A DNA stretch of 64,000 nt, from positions 1 through 64,000 of the forward strand of contig JAAVTG010000433.1 of the NCBI GenBank assembly GCA_011947345.1. The letters are read 5' to 3'. Positions 11,362-24,200 of this stretch are shown here, one piece after another. The notes beneath the pieces were generated by a model that had not been told where the DNA came from, made no database searches, and saw nothing but the letters and a program-made list of their open reading frames with translations. The translations under genes and the position numbers were made by a program. Position 1 is the stretch's first letter, and the number at the start of each line of letters is the position of its first letter. Source of the DNA: Phytophthora quininea (Eukaryota > Oomycota > Peronosporomycetes > Peronosporales > Peronosporaceae).

Positions 11362-11433
11362 CTTATCTGCGCAGAGTGCAAATCTTTTTTAGCATAATTT
11401 ATAGGAATGACTTTTTTTTCTTCATTATTTTGA
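11362..11433. promoter_or_regulatory. 72-bp divergent intergenic region between W4 and H1
   Basis: The start codons of W4 (minus) and H1 (plus) are only 72 bp apart, so both promoters must share or overlap this AT-rich stretch, which has a run of eight T. Shared control of the two families here is an inference from spacing. Confidence 0.5.
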
Positions 11434-14400
11434 ATGGCGATCGCTGGAAAGCTGCGCGACGTGGAGCAGCAGCTCTCACGGGTGGTGCAAGTCGTCCGGC
11501 TACATGTGAAGATTGCAGATGCCTCTGTTCACTCCAGAAAGGACTATAAAAGCGTAGAGGAAGAATCAGAGCTGGTGAGTCTGGTACAAGCCGTGCAGGA
11601 AGCGCAGAACGAGCTGCAGACGGCGACAACACAGCTTCTGTCAATTGCAAGATTCTTGTTGCCGCAACATCCACCTAGACAGGTATACACTTATATTTTT
11701 TTACCATATTTTTTGATATACTAACTTATTTTATGAAGAAGGATGACGAGGACACTGAAACTGAGGATGAAGGAGAAGCTGATGATGAAATTGCAGTAAA
11801 TCCTGTCAAAGTGGAGAGAAATGTCGCCCAAAGAGTCGTGAAAATGGAGAATAATTTGGAATATCCCATCGAAGTTGACGGCAGAGCTTACGGAACTATT
11901 CCAGAGCAAAAGACCCGTATCCAGAGACGAGTTCGGGCGTGTGGGCAAAATTCGACAAGTATACTTCCGCTGCTATAGCATTTAAGAGCGCCATGAAAGG
12001 TGATGACATTTCACAAGTTGATGCTGAAGCAATGGAGACCATGAGAAGAATTGTGAAAGGAACTGCACTTGGCGCTAACCGCGTGCTTCTCGACCATTTA
12101 AATGATGGGGAGGTTGTGGAAGAACTGATTTCGACATTTGCAGAAGCTACTGGGATTGCAGTTTCTATCCTGACTTGTCGGCGACAAGGATCCCAAAAGC
12201 GTACCTGGATGATGCAGCTCGTAGAAGATCTGAGCGATATCCTCAGCGCTGCGAAAGGAACACAGTGCGCACCAATGTTATCAGCTGTGGAGCAAAGTCG
12301 CGAGGCTTTGGTCAATTACTGCAGTGACAACGCCCGAGGCTCTCTAGAAGATATGGAGAACTTTGTAATAATGATCGAACGGCATCGCGGCATTGAAGCT
12401 CGTCAACTGCAACCGTTCTTGCTCACTCTACTACGTAAATTTGTGTGCAATTGTACAGATTACAGGCTGAGGCATGCTTTCATTGGAGACAACAAACGCA
12501 CTGAGGCTCAGTGGAAGCGATTTACTGAGACTGGAGAGACGTTAGCCAATTGGATGAATATTTTATGGAGATCAAAGGTTGATTTTGCGAAGCAAAATGG
12601 AAAAATGATTCGTGATAAATTGCGAGAGTTTGACGCGCTGTTTCCAGGTAGAATACCGACGATTTCGTTTACGTAAGTGGATTGACAAATTGCGTGTACA
12701 TATTTTAGAGCTGGATTAACCTGCTGTGTGTTTTTTCATTTACAGAAATTGGAGCCGAATAAGCAGCGATCTGTGCGATACAACCAAAGGTGGAGAAAAC
12801 GATACCAATTCGCGGCCACCTGGTAAAACATGTGAACAGAGTGATAAGTTTCCAGCACAGTTAATCGTTTCAAGCGAAGTGACCTCCCTTAGAACGGCTC
12901 AAAGCAACGGGAAGGGAAATGATGTTACACCTTCGATGTTGTCTTACACAGTCAACCAGTCTGGAGGAAAACCTGTCGGAAGAGCTGCGAAGTTGTTGGA
13001 AGCTGCGTTAATGATCCACGATATTCGTAGAAACACAATTATTGCAACACCGCCGGGGACAGCCATATTAAAGCAGACAGCGCCTCTCTTACAATTCCTG
13101 GCCGCTGCCAAAGGGCAAAGGAAAGCATCGAAAGAATTATTGAAGAGGAAGAAATGACTGGGCCGAATAGAAATAACGATCTCTATGCAGAGGAGATAGC
13201 GATACGGCAGCACTTTAAGCCAGGCATCAAGACTTTCATTGATCTTCTTGTTGGTGGAGGTGTCAGGAATGAGCTCGCCATCTCTATTTCGATTGCCACG
13301 GTGATTTTGGTGTCATTTGTCACTACCAGCCTCAAGTCATTCAAGAACGTGTGGGTTCTAGATGCAATTTTGTTGCTCAATGCAGCAAAAAAGTTGCCAT
13401 GACTTCCGAGTTGTCCCATTCGCTTTTGGCACTGGGAGAGAGTCGAAATGCAATAGTGGACTATTACGAACACCGCGGAAACTTGTTGGATATAATAATT
13501 TTGTCGGCAAATGCCACGGAACGGGCTGGAGTTAACGGTATGTCACCAACACGTCTACAAACTTGCGCATCAACGCTGGCTGAAAAGCTTCGCAAAGCCA
13601 CGCTATACGCTGTTATAAGAAGCGAAGTACAAAATGTAACACCATGGAGTGAAGAAGAGTGGAAGAAATATTGCAGGCTTGGTAATATTTTGACAAATTG
13701 GGCGGGGCTTGTGATTGAAGCGATTAATCCACCGCTGTCATGGCTGGATCCAATGAGCGAGGCACTTGCACAATTAGAGAAAACATTTCCTGGGAGATCG
13801 TCAAAAGCACTGCTTTCGTAGGTTCAAACCATTAGTTGGTCTCAAAATATTTCATGACGATCGACTAACGACACTCTGCTGTTTTGGCGTGATAGGTTGT
13901 GTAATACGAGAATGAAAGGCGTTGATGATCTAAGCGGATCTAGGGAGAATCACGATGAATCAGCAATAATAGGGGTGAAGAGGGACCGAATAGGCCAAGA
14001 CGATGGCGATGGTGACGTTAAACGTCATGCGACCAATATTACGCTGGTCAAGAGTGCAAATGATTGTTGCACGGGGATCACACAGATTCGAGCAAATATT
14101 GAAGTTATGATCGGCACGATCAGAAGCATTAACTACTCCTTGGAGGCTGGCGAAGAGATAGAGCTCGATTCCTGTGCTGCTCATGAAACTCGGCGCTTGG
14201 TCGACAAGGCAATTCGCGTTGGGAGACAGTTTTCAAAATTTGCAAGTGACCAACACGTTGCAGGTATTTTCATAGAAGCCACGACAAGGTTGACAGAGCT
14301 AATGTGCCGTTGTCAGTATGGATGCCTAAGTTTCGCAAACATCAAGAATTTATTGAGGCAGCATGAGGACATACTTCAAATCTCAAGACGACTACCCACA

Positions 14401-14828
14401 CAGCAAATAACACTTCGACAGGGGATGAACTACCAGAAGCTAAAACCTTTGTTGGACAACTACTGCATCAATTTACTCCGGGCTATGAGCGATTACATTT
14501 AGGGGTCAAGCGCGACAATCTTGACAAGGATGCGAGGCGGTTGAAAGCGCCTACATGGCGTTTGCTTCTTCAATATTATGAAACCAGCAGTGGCTGCTGC
14601 TACGAATTTCAGCAGCGCAGTAATAACCCGTTTTATCTTAGAGAGCTTGGCGAACATTTTTCACAGATTGGCGAGGTATTGAGCAGTTGGCTCATGAGAA
14701 CTTTCGAAGCTCACCAACCAATTCTGAATGAAGACACGAGACTATCAAACTTTGCAAACAAGCTGAAGACTTTGAGAGCAATGCTCCCGTCAAGTATTCC
14801 AAGTTCTTTGCTGGAGCAAGAAGACTGA
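11434..14828 (+). CDS. H-family protein H1: coiled coil, acidic exon, three helical units
   Basis: Exon 1 (11434-11682) is a coiled coil (KLRDVEQQLSRVVQVV, VQEAQNELQTATTQLL). A phase-0 intron with a TACTAAC branch site leads to K-D-D-E-D-T-E-T-E-D-E at 11739. Unit 1 ends FPGRIPTISF at a phase-2 GTAAGT intron (after 12672; acceptor before 12746). Unit 2 ends FPGRSSKALL at a phase-2 intron (acceptor about 13894). Unit 3 starts with a KR-x(10-12)-KR linker and ends with IPSSLLEQED. Each unit contains a QW-x-R-F-like turn (EAQWKRF, EEEWKKY) followed by a helix with L-x-N-W. Frame breaks lie near 11900, 13110, 13388 (A6 run) and 14480 (GGG). Homology to H2-H4 continues across all of them. Function unknown. 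All-helical, no signal peptide, nuclear signal-like linker. Confidence 0.7.
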
Positions 14829-14880
14829 AGGTAATTTTGAACTCGTGATATACTGACCGTGCCATAAATTATTCCTGTAG

Positions 14881-15467
14881 GAACGTGGACCTACACCTGA
14901 AGAACGAGCGGCGACAGTGATAAAGACTCCCGATTGTAGGCTCAAAAGCAAAACTCGCACGGCAAGCTCCGAATGTAAGAACGCTCATTCTGACGACGTC
15001 CTTCTGGTATTGACTTGTGACGATGATAGCCATTCGTCATTCCACCCGTCAGCTTGGACTGCAGTTGCTGTGTGATGTGGAGTTGCACATGCTGGAGTTC
15101 GTCGCCACCGTGAATCGCCACAGACGGGCCCAGAAAGTAGACGGTAGGCCATGTCCAGTAGACAAGGAAATGCAAGTGGCGATCCAGACGTCGCAGCAGG
15201 ACCTGAAATACGAAATCGAGAAGGTTGTCAAAGAGTGAGGCAAAAATACTTCTTCTGGTAGACTGCCTTTTCAAGGAAGTCACAGTGAAGAAGGCCGGCG
15301 ACGAATTCCTTTGGCTGGAGAATGAGATCAAAGTGCCAGACGACAGCGGTGATGACATCTCGCCATCCAGCTCAGACTTCTCGGCTCTCGTCTTCGTCTC
15401 TGCTTCTCCAACTTCAAATGCTATCCAAGTTGTCGAGGAAAATCTACTGACTTCAGGTTTAATTTAG
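14881..15467 (+). pseudogene. W-family fragment downstream of H1
   Basis: This stretch encodes the linker and first coiled coil of a W protein without its W domain: a Lys/Arg/Ser segment, then QLLCDVELHMLEFVATVNRHRR and TSQQDLKYEIEKVVKE, then in another frame an acidic Ser/Asp-rich tail. It opens right after an ATTCCTGTAG acceptor-like site, and a GTAATT donor lies just after the H1 stop region. It could therefore be a read-through extra exon of H1, or simply a truncated W copy on the opposite strand from W1-W4. No start codon or complete frame is present. Confidence 0.55.
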
Positions 15468-15545
15468 ATACATCAATTCTTAAATTTAAACCTGTGATGC
15501 TTAGAAATGCGAATCGCTTGCATTTTTCTTTGACCCCGATCAAAA

Positions 15546-17526
15546 ATGGACGCGCCATTCCCAGGGAGCTACGGGCGGCAGTCGCTGGGCAGTGGAGGGC
15601 ACGGCGAGACGGAGGAGGAGATGCAGCACATGCTACAGTTCCTGGATTCGTCGATCATCACGCCGCCGTCCGTGGACGAGTCCACTCCGCAGCAGTCGGT
15701 ACCAAGAACGTTACCAGCCCAGCAGCAACTGACAGTGGAGCAATTGCAAGAGATGTCGACGCTTCATGAAGCAGAGACGGGTAGTATCTACAACGAGTTG
15801 GGCGAAGTTATCGACCTGTTGGGGTCACTAGACGCGAATGACTCGGACCCAGCACTGCAACATCGTCAACAAGAAACATTTGGGGCAATATTGCAGCAGA
15901 AACATCAGCGATACAGCGAGACGGGGTATGTTAACAGTACAGGGAACAACGGTACGGGATTAACCCCAACCGAACTCCCAAGAGCTACTGCAAGTATCGA
16001 CCAAAGGTTCATCTGCCCCGATCCACCTCAGTCAGCAGTAATCAAAGCGGCGTAGACAGCATATCCCCAGTGGGTCTGCTTGGAGGTGGTCCATCCATGT
16101 CTCCGGCTACAATCAACTGGCTGCAGTCTCTCGTGCCTTCTACGAGCTCCGAGAGTCTGAGTGGACTTATATCTCCGGCAACTCTTTACGGTGCTGCGGG
16201 TGGTTCAACTGCTGGACTGGGTGGTAGTGGGATTGCAGGTGCCAACGGAGTTGATGGATTATCGGCAAAGAGTGGAGGCATTCCTCGGTACGTTTTTCGG
16301 GCTTGAGAGGGCATTTCCACACAAACACTAATATTTTTGATTGTGAAACCTTTAGAACGCCGTCCTGTGAGATAATTGACTGGAAAGCTTACAATGACGC
16401 CTGCGGGGCAGGCGAAAAGTCACAGAAGGAACCCGCCAAGTGGCGTGTTATTCCCCAACATGGTCCTCACGCCGATCCGGTAGCCTCCAGCGCAGAAGTT
16501 GGCAAGCCTCCGGAGCTGAGTGCGGAACAACAAATGGAACTAGCTGCCAAAAAGATTGCAGAAGAAAAAAACAAGCGCAAGGCACTGGTGTCGCCGGAGT
16601 ACGTCCAATACGGGAACGCAATGTCGTCCGTTGTCGGCGTTGTTCCAGGGGAACACGGGAGTGCGGTCAAGAATGAAGCCGTGCAGTATGCCACGAAGGT
16701 TCCAGAGCCTACGGGGCGTCGTCCATTCAAAAAGTCGTTGCATCAGACGACAGTGTCTGCAGCTGAACCGGCTTTGCAATATCAGCAACAGCAGCAGCAA
16801 AATGTAGCACCTTCGATATCCTCCGTGGGCGATGCGAAGGACGACAGCATTCGATGTAAATGCACTGGGAAATGCCGGAATGCTCGGTGCGCATGTGTCA
16901 AAGCTGGGATGGTGTGTGGTGCTCAGTGTAAATGCGTGAGCTGTGCCAATCCGTTTGTTCCTATGGCCCGTGAAGGCATCGACATCCAGCTGATGGTGCA
17001 AGACATTTGCTTGATGCAGTATTTGTCCAAGGTCAAGGATATGCAGGAGTTATTGGATTCCACCGTAAACTACGAATGCTGCGAAGGGGGCGGCGGGGCC
17101 GTGCAGGTCAAGCACACTGTTGAGCATGGGTTTTCCTGCCCGCATTGTGGTGCGCATTTTACGTACTCGTGGTGTAACAATCGGCTTTGCCCAGATGCAA
17201 AGAAGCCGCGCCGTCATTGTGCTAAATGCCGTCGATGCGGCGACCATCGGAACCAACACTGTGATCTTTGCAATCATTGCTACTTTGCCGGCGTGGCAAA
17301 TAGTTTCCGTTGCAGTTGCCAAACTTCTGGTGGAGGCGGTGGCGCAAAGTCCCGCGCAGTTGTGCCGAACCCAGTGCGCCGTGAAGCGGAGCCAGTAACC
17401 AGCTCCAAACATACCAATGGAGATCAACACAATGAACAGACTCAACTGTTTGGCGTCGAAAACCCGCTCGATGAAAATGCCACGACACAAGACGATGAGG
17501 CAGCCGACTCGTGCAAGATGCAGTAA
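15546..17526 (+). CDS. Tesmin/TSO1-like CXC-domain protein
   Basis: Likely DNA-binding regulator of the Tesmin/LIN54/TSO1 class. The N-terminus is low-complexity with Gln-rich stretches. The single CXC block near the centre reads RCKCTGKCRNARCACVKAG followed by C-x(4)-C-K-C-x(2)-C-x-N-P-F. A second Cys/His cluster lies further on (FSCPHCGAHF, C-x(2)-C-x(2)-C-G-D-H, C-D-L-C-N-H-C-Y). Classic family members carry two CXC blocks, so the second cluster is atypical and looks like a zinc-ribbon. A GTACGT-TTTAG intron at 16288-16355 splits an Arg codon and keeps frame. A C4 run at about 15963 breaks the frame between the N-terminal part and the rest; one more C would restore it. Because this is a conserved type of gene, that break is probably a sequence error. 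Stop at 17524. Confidence 0.82.
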
Positions 17527-17541
17527 GTTTTGCCGTGTTTG

Positions 17542-18370
17542 TTACTGGCAGCCCATTGCATGGAGACAAAAGACGAGCAGGACGATGAGAAGTACCACTC
17601 GAGACGCTTGATGTGGGGATGCCACCACTGCATTTTCAAGGCTCGGCGTGCAGACCACGAGAGGTTTGTTGGTGTCTGGGTCCACGGCGTTGTCCTTGAA
17701 AGGTGACCCCGGGTACGGCGCTCGATAGTAGACCAACTGTCCGTTCTGTATTGCAGTCGGAAACAATATTAGTCGACCGCATTTGAAGCTCAGCTCAGCT
17801 CAGCTCAGCACAGTGAAGTGAACGTACAATCCAGGTGTTGCTGATTTCGGCCGAGCGAGCATTGACGTATTTTGGATCTCCGCATCTCCAGAGATCGCTC
17901 GAATATTGGCACGCCGTCATAAAGTTCTCGCAAACGCTGCGGCAGAGCAACAGACTTCGTCCTTCTGCATCGCAGCGCGGAAAGTTGAGCCAGCAAAAGT
18001 AATTGCGGAAGGCGTTTTTACAGTCTGGGTTGTCGGTGAAGCGGGGAGTAATGGATCGAGACCCACCCCACTCGTCCGTGTCCTTGTCTGACATGGTCGT
18101 GTTCGTCTCGTAGATCTCGCGCTGGATCAGCAGCTTGTTGTACATTTGCTCCACGAAGCGATCTTTGGTGAGCGCCGAGTGGTTGTACCATAGACTTTGG
18201 TATCGCGGGAGGCATGCCGTGTAGGGCACCACCGTTTTGCAGAATGGGAGCAGCAGGTCGAAATCGGTTGGCTCGGTACATTCACCAGTATCGGAGCCGG
18301 CCAGCATGCAAGCGTTTGCCGCTGTGAGCACGCCGGAAACCCATGCGCAGAGCTTTGCGATGCGTATCAT
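17542..18370 (-). CDS. Secreted Cys-rich protein with Frizzled-like spacing and a GPI-type tail
   Basis: Start at 18370 is chosen because it gives a signal peptide (MIRIAKLCAWVSGVLTAANA); an ATG at 18457 is also in frame. The mature part has about ten Cys, including F-R-N-Y-F-C-W, P-R-C-D, LLLCRSVCENFMTAC and W-R-C-G-D, a spacing reminiscent of Frizzled-type cysteine-rich domains. A phase-0 GTACGT intron (17746-17827) precedes exon 2, which ends in a strongly hydrophobic tail (VVLLIVLLVFCL) just before the stop. This is typical of GPI-anchor signals. It is convergent with the CXC gene, whose stop lies 15 bp away. The frame is unbroken. The ligand is unknown; surface location is inferred. Confidence 0.72.
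17787..17809. repeat. AGCTC pentanucleotide microsatellite in an intron
   Basis: Four full AGCTC copies plus AGC, inside the single intron of the Cys-rich secreted protein gene, near its 5' end. It is self-complementary in part (AGCT) and likely length-variable. Confidence 0.85.
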
Positions 18371-18579
18371 CGAAGATCCTATTTTCAAAGACCGACCTGT
18401 CGCGGCTGTTGAAGCGTCCTGACTGACAAGCATATCCTGGTCAACATAGGTAAACATTTGATGTACAGGCCCTGTCTTCTTAGTAGGAAGTTCCTACACA
18501 TGACGTAGTCAATCATTGTCAAGTCGAAATATCTCGCAACGTTGACCACCCGTATTCGAGATCAAGAGAAACGAATCAG

Positions 18580-20527
18580 ATGATGAACCTGCACTGCACG
18601 GTGGTCGGCTTGGTGGGGGACATGTTCTGGGTGGGAGTGGACAAGGACGACACGATGGCAGTATTAAGGACGAAGATTAAGGACAAGAATCAGACTGGCT
18701 TGAGAGGTGTCGACGAAAACATACTGCGGCTTTTCCTTCCCAAGAAAGCGGATGGCTCTTGGCCAGTTCCCGGACACATCCTGGCGATGACCCCACACCA
18801 CTGTTGCATCGTCGAGATAGACGAAAACGACGCCTTCAAGACATTCAAACAAACTGCAGAACTTCTCAAGGACTCGGACAAGGTGAAAGAGGTGGTGGAG
18901 GTTCTCCAGAAAGAGAAACAACATAAAACGAAGATGCCGTTCGCCGTCTTGAAGAATTCCTCGGGCACGGGGACGGCTCAAATGACGTTCAACGTGCAGG
19001 CCAACAGGGTTTTCGGCGTGTTTTACGTGCTGTGCACTGCGTGCGACGAGAAGGAACAAGATGTGTACAAAGCATTTAACGACCGCACGAATGTTTTCCT
19101 GGGCTGCATCAAGAACGACACCGCGGCAATGGAAAAAGGCTCCGTTGCTGAGTTCAAGGATACAGAAAACTTCGGGTGTATCGCTTCATCCTTGCCGTGC
19201 TCAGAGGTGAAACCAGTTTCATCGGAGACGCTTCGCGCAAGAGTATTGCTGCAGAACTGGGACACCAAAACAAGCCCTGCATCTTTTTTCCTGGACGAGT
19301 TCCCGCGCGTGGGGAATACCTATAAGGGAGGGGCTTTGGGAGAGCTCGAAAAGCAGATCCGATCGATGCGGAACGATTTACGAAAGAAAATAATCACCCC
19401 GAAGAGTTCAACGGGGCCAATTCTGCTTGTTCATGGCCTCTAGCTACAAGCTCCCAACTACAAGTCCTCCGACAACTATACACAAAAGAGCATTCAACCG
19501 ATGATGACTTACAATATAACCGCAATGAAGGAACACGAAGATACCAACCTGATCGACTACCACTACGACCGCCTTGAAGAAGACGAAACCTTCGAGATGA
19601 CTTTGTACGCAATCAGTTTGTTGAAGAATCAACAAGGTTGGAGGTGCCAATACGTGTTGCCGCTGCCGAAGAACGATATACTCTTGCATCTCACGCTGAC
19701 GGGGACCACCAATACACTAACGAATATGGAGAATTACAGTGTGTGTTTCCTCTAGCGCTGCCCTTATACAAGGTAATGCAGAGCGGTCCTGTTCGAAACA
19801 AGCTGAGTTATCGCAACTCAGCCCAGAAAACGAATGATGGGTCGGCCCTTGAAGCGCTTGTGGCGGGGGCTGTCGTCCTTGCCAGCCACCACGACGGGTT
19901 TGGTGGAGTGAAGTTCCCAGTGTTTTTCGGCCGACTGCTGTACGAGTTGGGGGTTCGTGATGTTATCGATGCAGTGGAACTGCCAGACGACGACGGAAAC
20001 AACGACGCCATCATCCCGTTTCTAGCTGCCCCAAGTGTGGAGTGGCCGACCGAGTTTGTGGTGTATTGGAATGCGACGGGTGCTCGGTTCGCCAACATAC
20101 AACGCGCACATACTGAAGAGGCGATGACGTTGCGAACTGATGTGAACATCCTCTCTGGCGAGTGCGAAGATAAGTTTGATTTATCAACAGTGAAAGACGT
20201 TTTTGGCCGTGTTCCCGACTCAACCAAGGTTCACTTGGTCGTGGTGAAAGCTATGCAGAAGGAGAACATCGCTTTGCCGTCGGAGTTGGTAGCCACGTTG
20301 AAAGAGAACCATCTCCAACATGCTAAGTTTTATCGAATCTCGAGAGAGAACCAAACGTTGGAAAGGTTTCCTATGCTTAAAGACGCGAGGAAAAAAACAT
20401 CGAGTGAACAAACACCGACAGGCGGAGCAGGCAAAGCCATTGTCTTTGTCGAAGTCGGAGAATGGGATAGCAAAGGGCGTTAGAAAGCGATGCCAACGAA
20501 TTCTTATCTAAGAAGCCGCGGACGTGA
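18580..20527 (+). pseudogene. CRN1: Crinkler effector with header, dead P-loop and internal deletions
   Basis: Crinkler-type host-directed effector. The ubiquitin-like header opens at 18580 (second Met 18583) and contains LRLFLPKKADGSW, but about 50 residues before the H-I-L-A-M-T-P motif are missing compared with CRN2/CRN3. The P-loop reads SSGTGTAQ where CRN2/CRN3 have SSGTGKTQ, so the Walker A Lys and the following Thr are lost. FFLDEFP (Walker B) is reached only because a 1-nt loss near 19170 is offset at a T-run near 19290. The region between Walker B and a V-H-G-L remnant lacks about 330 bp found in CRN2. The C-terminal domain (ALEALVAGAVVLASHHDGFGG onward) and the terminal SKKPRT basic motif remain. 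No classical signal peptide is seen, as is common for this header class. Confidence 0.8.
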
Positions 20528-20767
20528 AAGTGGTATGGTCGATAGCTGGGAGGATCCAGTGTAGCGGTGATCAAGATCGTGATCTTGCTGGAAGTTGTGG
20601 ACAAGAAGCTGAAATCGCTTCGGCGATGAATTATTTTCTGGACTTGCCATTAACACCTAATAAGCCGTATCGATCGGTTATATTGGACGACACCGTGCGT
20701 ATCACCGAACTGACACGGTTACTAAGACGGTCCTCAGACTTCATCTGGACAGAAACTTGGGACACTG

Positions 20768-21230
20768 TCAATTGATTTTTGCGAGATGAAATCGCCGATT
20801 TCCCCACGGCGTGAACTCCAGACTTCGATACCAGATTGAACTCCCCACCATCAGCAACAAACAAACCCCGTGGAGAATAGCCATCAGTAAGTGCACCGCT
20901 GCGACGAATGGGCTGTATTTAGAATGAATCCCGACGTGATAAAATTGTAGCGCTCGTCCAACGGCAGTACCGGCCAATTCCAGTAGGCGAAAGCGTACGC
21001 CAAATTGTAGCTGAAGGTAATGAGATGGACCAGCAGTAAGATGATCCACCATACCGTGAACACTTCCAGGACACCACCACCAAGTCCTGCATTTCAAGAA
21101 CCGACCCCACTTCCGAAAGATGAGTGAATGATAGGTTAGTCAAACTTAGATCTTGCGATTGAAACTCCCCGATACGCTTCAACGTCCAGATAGACGACTG
21201 CAGACAGATGTTTGAAACTTTAACGCTCAT
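20768..21230 (-). pseudogene. Truncated membrane-protein fragment (left copy)
   Basis: On the minus strand, in broken frames, this reads MQDLVVVSWK, then WIILLLVHL, then FSYNLAYAFAYW and AGTAVGRALQFYHV, followed by another hydrophobic stretch (LLMAILHGVCLLLMVG). It looks like the first membrane spans of a larger protein. A close copy lies at 27060-27475 in opposite orientation, at the mirror position in the inverted duplication. No complete gene remains. Confidence 0.6.
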
Positions 21231-21276
21231 GGAAATTTGACGTCGATCCTTGGGACGAATTCATAAAATACTAATT

Positions 21277-24200
21277 TCACCTTCGAAAGCTCACCTCACT
21301 CAATTCACTCTGCACCAGCCCTTCAATTTTGCTGCATCATCACGCCATTAGAAGGTGCAGTACTTAGAGGAACTATTGGCTTTGCTTACCTCAATAACGT
21401 CTCCGGTACCGCTCCAGGTAGCTTCAGGTTAATTTTGATGAGCTTCCGTAGCAGCTTCGACAACTTCTCCATGTCGAAATGTTTATTGACTCGGTCCAGC
21501 CAACGATTCAGTACCGGTAGAATCCCTTTTAACTTTTCTTGAAACTCTTGGGAACGAGCACTGGAACTGTCGCTACAAACGAAGGCGTAGCTGGAATCGA
21601 CAGCATCACATAGCTGGCAGATCAAGAGTTGAACGTGGTCTTCCAACTGGGAAGTGCTCAAGCTCGTGAAGTGTTGCTCTGTTTCCTGGACGAAGCTTGC
21701 TATAGTTTTGAACATATTGCTGTAATGCACGTTCCAATAAAGTTGAAGTTTCGATTGACAACTCCGAATCGACGGGATGATCGGGACAAGTATTTTCGCG
21801 GGTTTGGGACTTCCAGCAATACCGGACAAGTGATTCAGAACCCGTCTCGTTACTGAACGCCCAGAGTAATCCCACGCGTTTTTGCAGTAAAGTTCCGTCA
21901 TTTTCTCCAAAGCTTCCTTAACCTCGTTCATTGTAGCTTCGTCCATATCTCCAACCTCGACACACAAAACGAATTCCTGGCAGACTTTTATCGTCTTGGT
22001 GAGCATGGCCCTGGCACTCTGCGCTAAACTGAGTAATGGTACATTACCACCATCCAAATCGCGCTGCAGTTGTTTGATCAGGTTACCGAGCTTGGCCAGC
22101 TGCACACTACAAAACGGCCCCCTCGCATTTGACTTAGTTGCAACTCGTTTTGATGCGGGAGATTCGCCACCAGGATCTGGGAGTGGCCGCTTTACCCCAA
22201 CTACAGTTGACTCACTGGTAACTTCTCGATTGCCTCGAATCCTTGTGTTTTGAGCTGCGCTGAATTTATTCCATGATCTACACAACGCATATATAAAACA
22301 GCGTTAGCTCGTGCATATATTTGCCTCGCTATCGATAAAATCACCTACATGAGCAATGCTTTTGGAAGTCTTCCTGGGAAGTGGGCATTGAACTCTTCGA
22401 AGCAACCTCGCAACTTTTTCAATCGCTTTGACTTCGAACTGTAACTTTCATGTTCTATCCACTTCGACAACGCTACTCCAGCCACGCTTAGAGTTTTCCA
22501 TCCAGATTCTGTCCATGACGTTATGTCGCGCAGATCATGGCTCAGAGTGCAGAACGTCAAGGCGCAGCGAAACCACCTGGCGAGTTTGTGAATGCCATTG
22601 TTCAATCGTTTGTATTTGCTTCTTTCAAACTGATTCGCCAAGGCCGCCATGTTGTAAAGACAGTCAGGCAAAGCCTTCTCGCAATGTCGTAGCAGAGAAT
22701 TCCGAGCGTCGCGTATCGGCACTAGAGCGCTGGCTAACGCCGAATCCACCGCAAACTTGGATATTCCATCCAAAATCACAGTAGCTTGAACTATCCACGC
22801 AAGTTGAAATGAATCGTTCTGGGTTGTAATAACAGACACTGCGAGTGTCGTTGCCTCTGCAAAATCCGTAGCCAGTTCTCGGTCCACCTCAAATCTCACC
22901 AGCCGTAAAAAATTCCTCGTTGGCCTTGTCGAAAAAGTTGTGAACGGCAGCAGACCATGTCTCCAATGTGGTCAAATTACTATCGTGTGGGACACCTCCT
23001 ACAATCTTGATACTCTTTGCTTCGGCGGAATTTCGTAGGTACTCATGTAGCGCCTTGCTCTTCGTTACATTTCCGGGGAAGACTTAAATGTCTTTGTTGT
23101 GGGCTTTGCCTTTGGTTTGGCTTCTTGCTCCATGGATATCTCATCGCCTTCGAATCTGATCAACTCAATTTCAGTGTCACGACAAATGAATCTGGCCCAG
23201 TTCCTGCAAAAAGAAAGTCGTTAGAAAACGGCAGCCTAATCATTTTCCCAGAGTTCACTTACTCTAGTAGTTCCTCTGGCACCCACTTTGGAAATCGCTC
23301 CCGAAACGCTTTCAACGTCTCGGTTATCTCGGACGCGTCTTCGCCGTTGTACGAAAGCTTTGCTAAGCATGCGTAGTCCAACCACTTTGACAACGTCCTC
23401 CCAAGCTCACGAAACCGCATCCACTGCTGCGGTGTGCGTTCTGCTTCCTTGACAGCTTGCACCTTAATATCGTATTCCACACAGGAATCGACAAACTTCA
23501 GCAGCATTGACGTTACATAGGGATACATACGGCTTGCTGCCATGCACTGGTGGATATGTATCAGTGATTCACTGTTGGAAACATCTTTCAAACCGTCAGG
23601 ATATTTTCTGCAACAGTACTCGACAATGTCATCCCGACACTTCTTTAAAGGCGCCAAAATCTCCGCTAATTGTGTGTCTATCGCCACATTGTTTATATCT
23701 GTTAGAAATCGCGCGAACTGCATCAGTAGCGAGTGCTTTCGAATGTCCGACTGAACTGACGTGACAAACGTCGACATCAATATGGTCGTTTCCACAAAGT
23801 TCTTAGCTTCCTCCTCCGTCACATTCCCACGTCTCAAGAAATCCAAAAACAAATAGCTCGCATCCAGTGCGTCGTACTTTACCGTGGCACGCAGTCTCGA
23901 CCTCCGAATGCCGTCCAAATGTGTAATCAAATACTCGATATCAGCCACGTTATTGGGGTTCTTCCTGGCCTGCCTCTTGGCAACGTTTGCACTCCAGATA
24001 TATGCACTGAACGGCTCGCACAAGTGCAGACTCTCGTGCTGCTCGGACCCCTTTGGCCTTGACGGTTCCTTTTCAACCTCACAATTGTCTTCATCGATTT
24101 CGGGCAGTCTGATATCTTCTTCGTCAATATTGTCACTCTCCACAGTCAATAGTTCTCGTTTCTCCACTTTAATGTCTTGCTCTTCTTGTCTTTCTTTTTC

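Noticed and set aside
17521..17551. GTAAGT donor overlapping the stop of the CXC gene, suggesting another exon
   Set aside because: The only nearby acceptor would give an intron of about 29 nt, and the next gene on the other strand starts at once.
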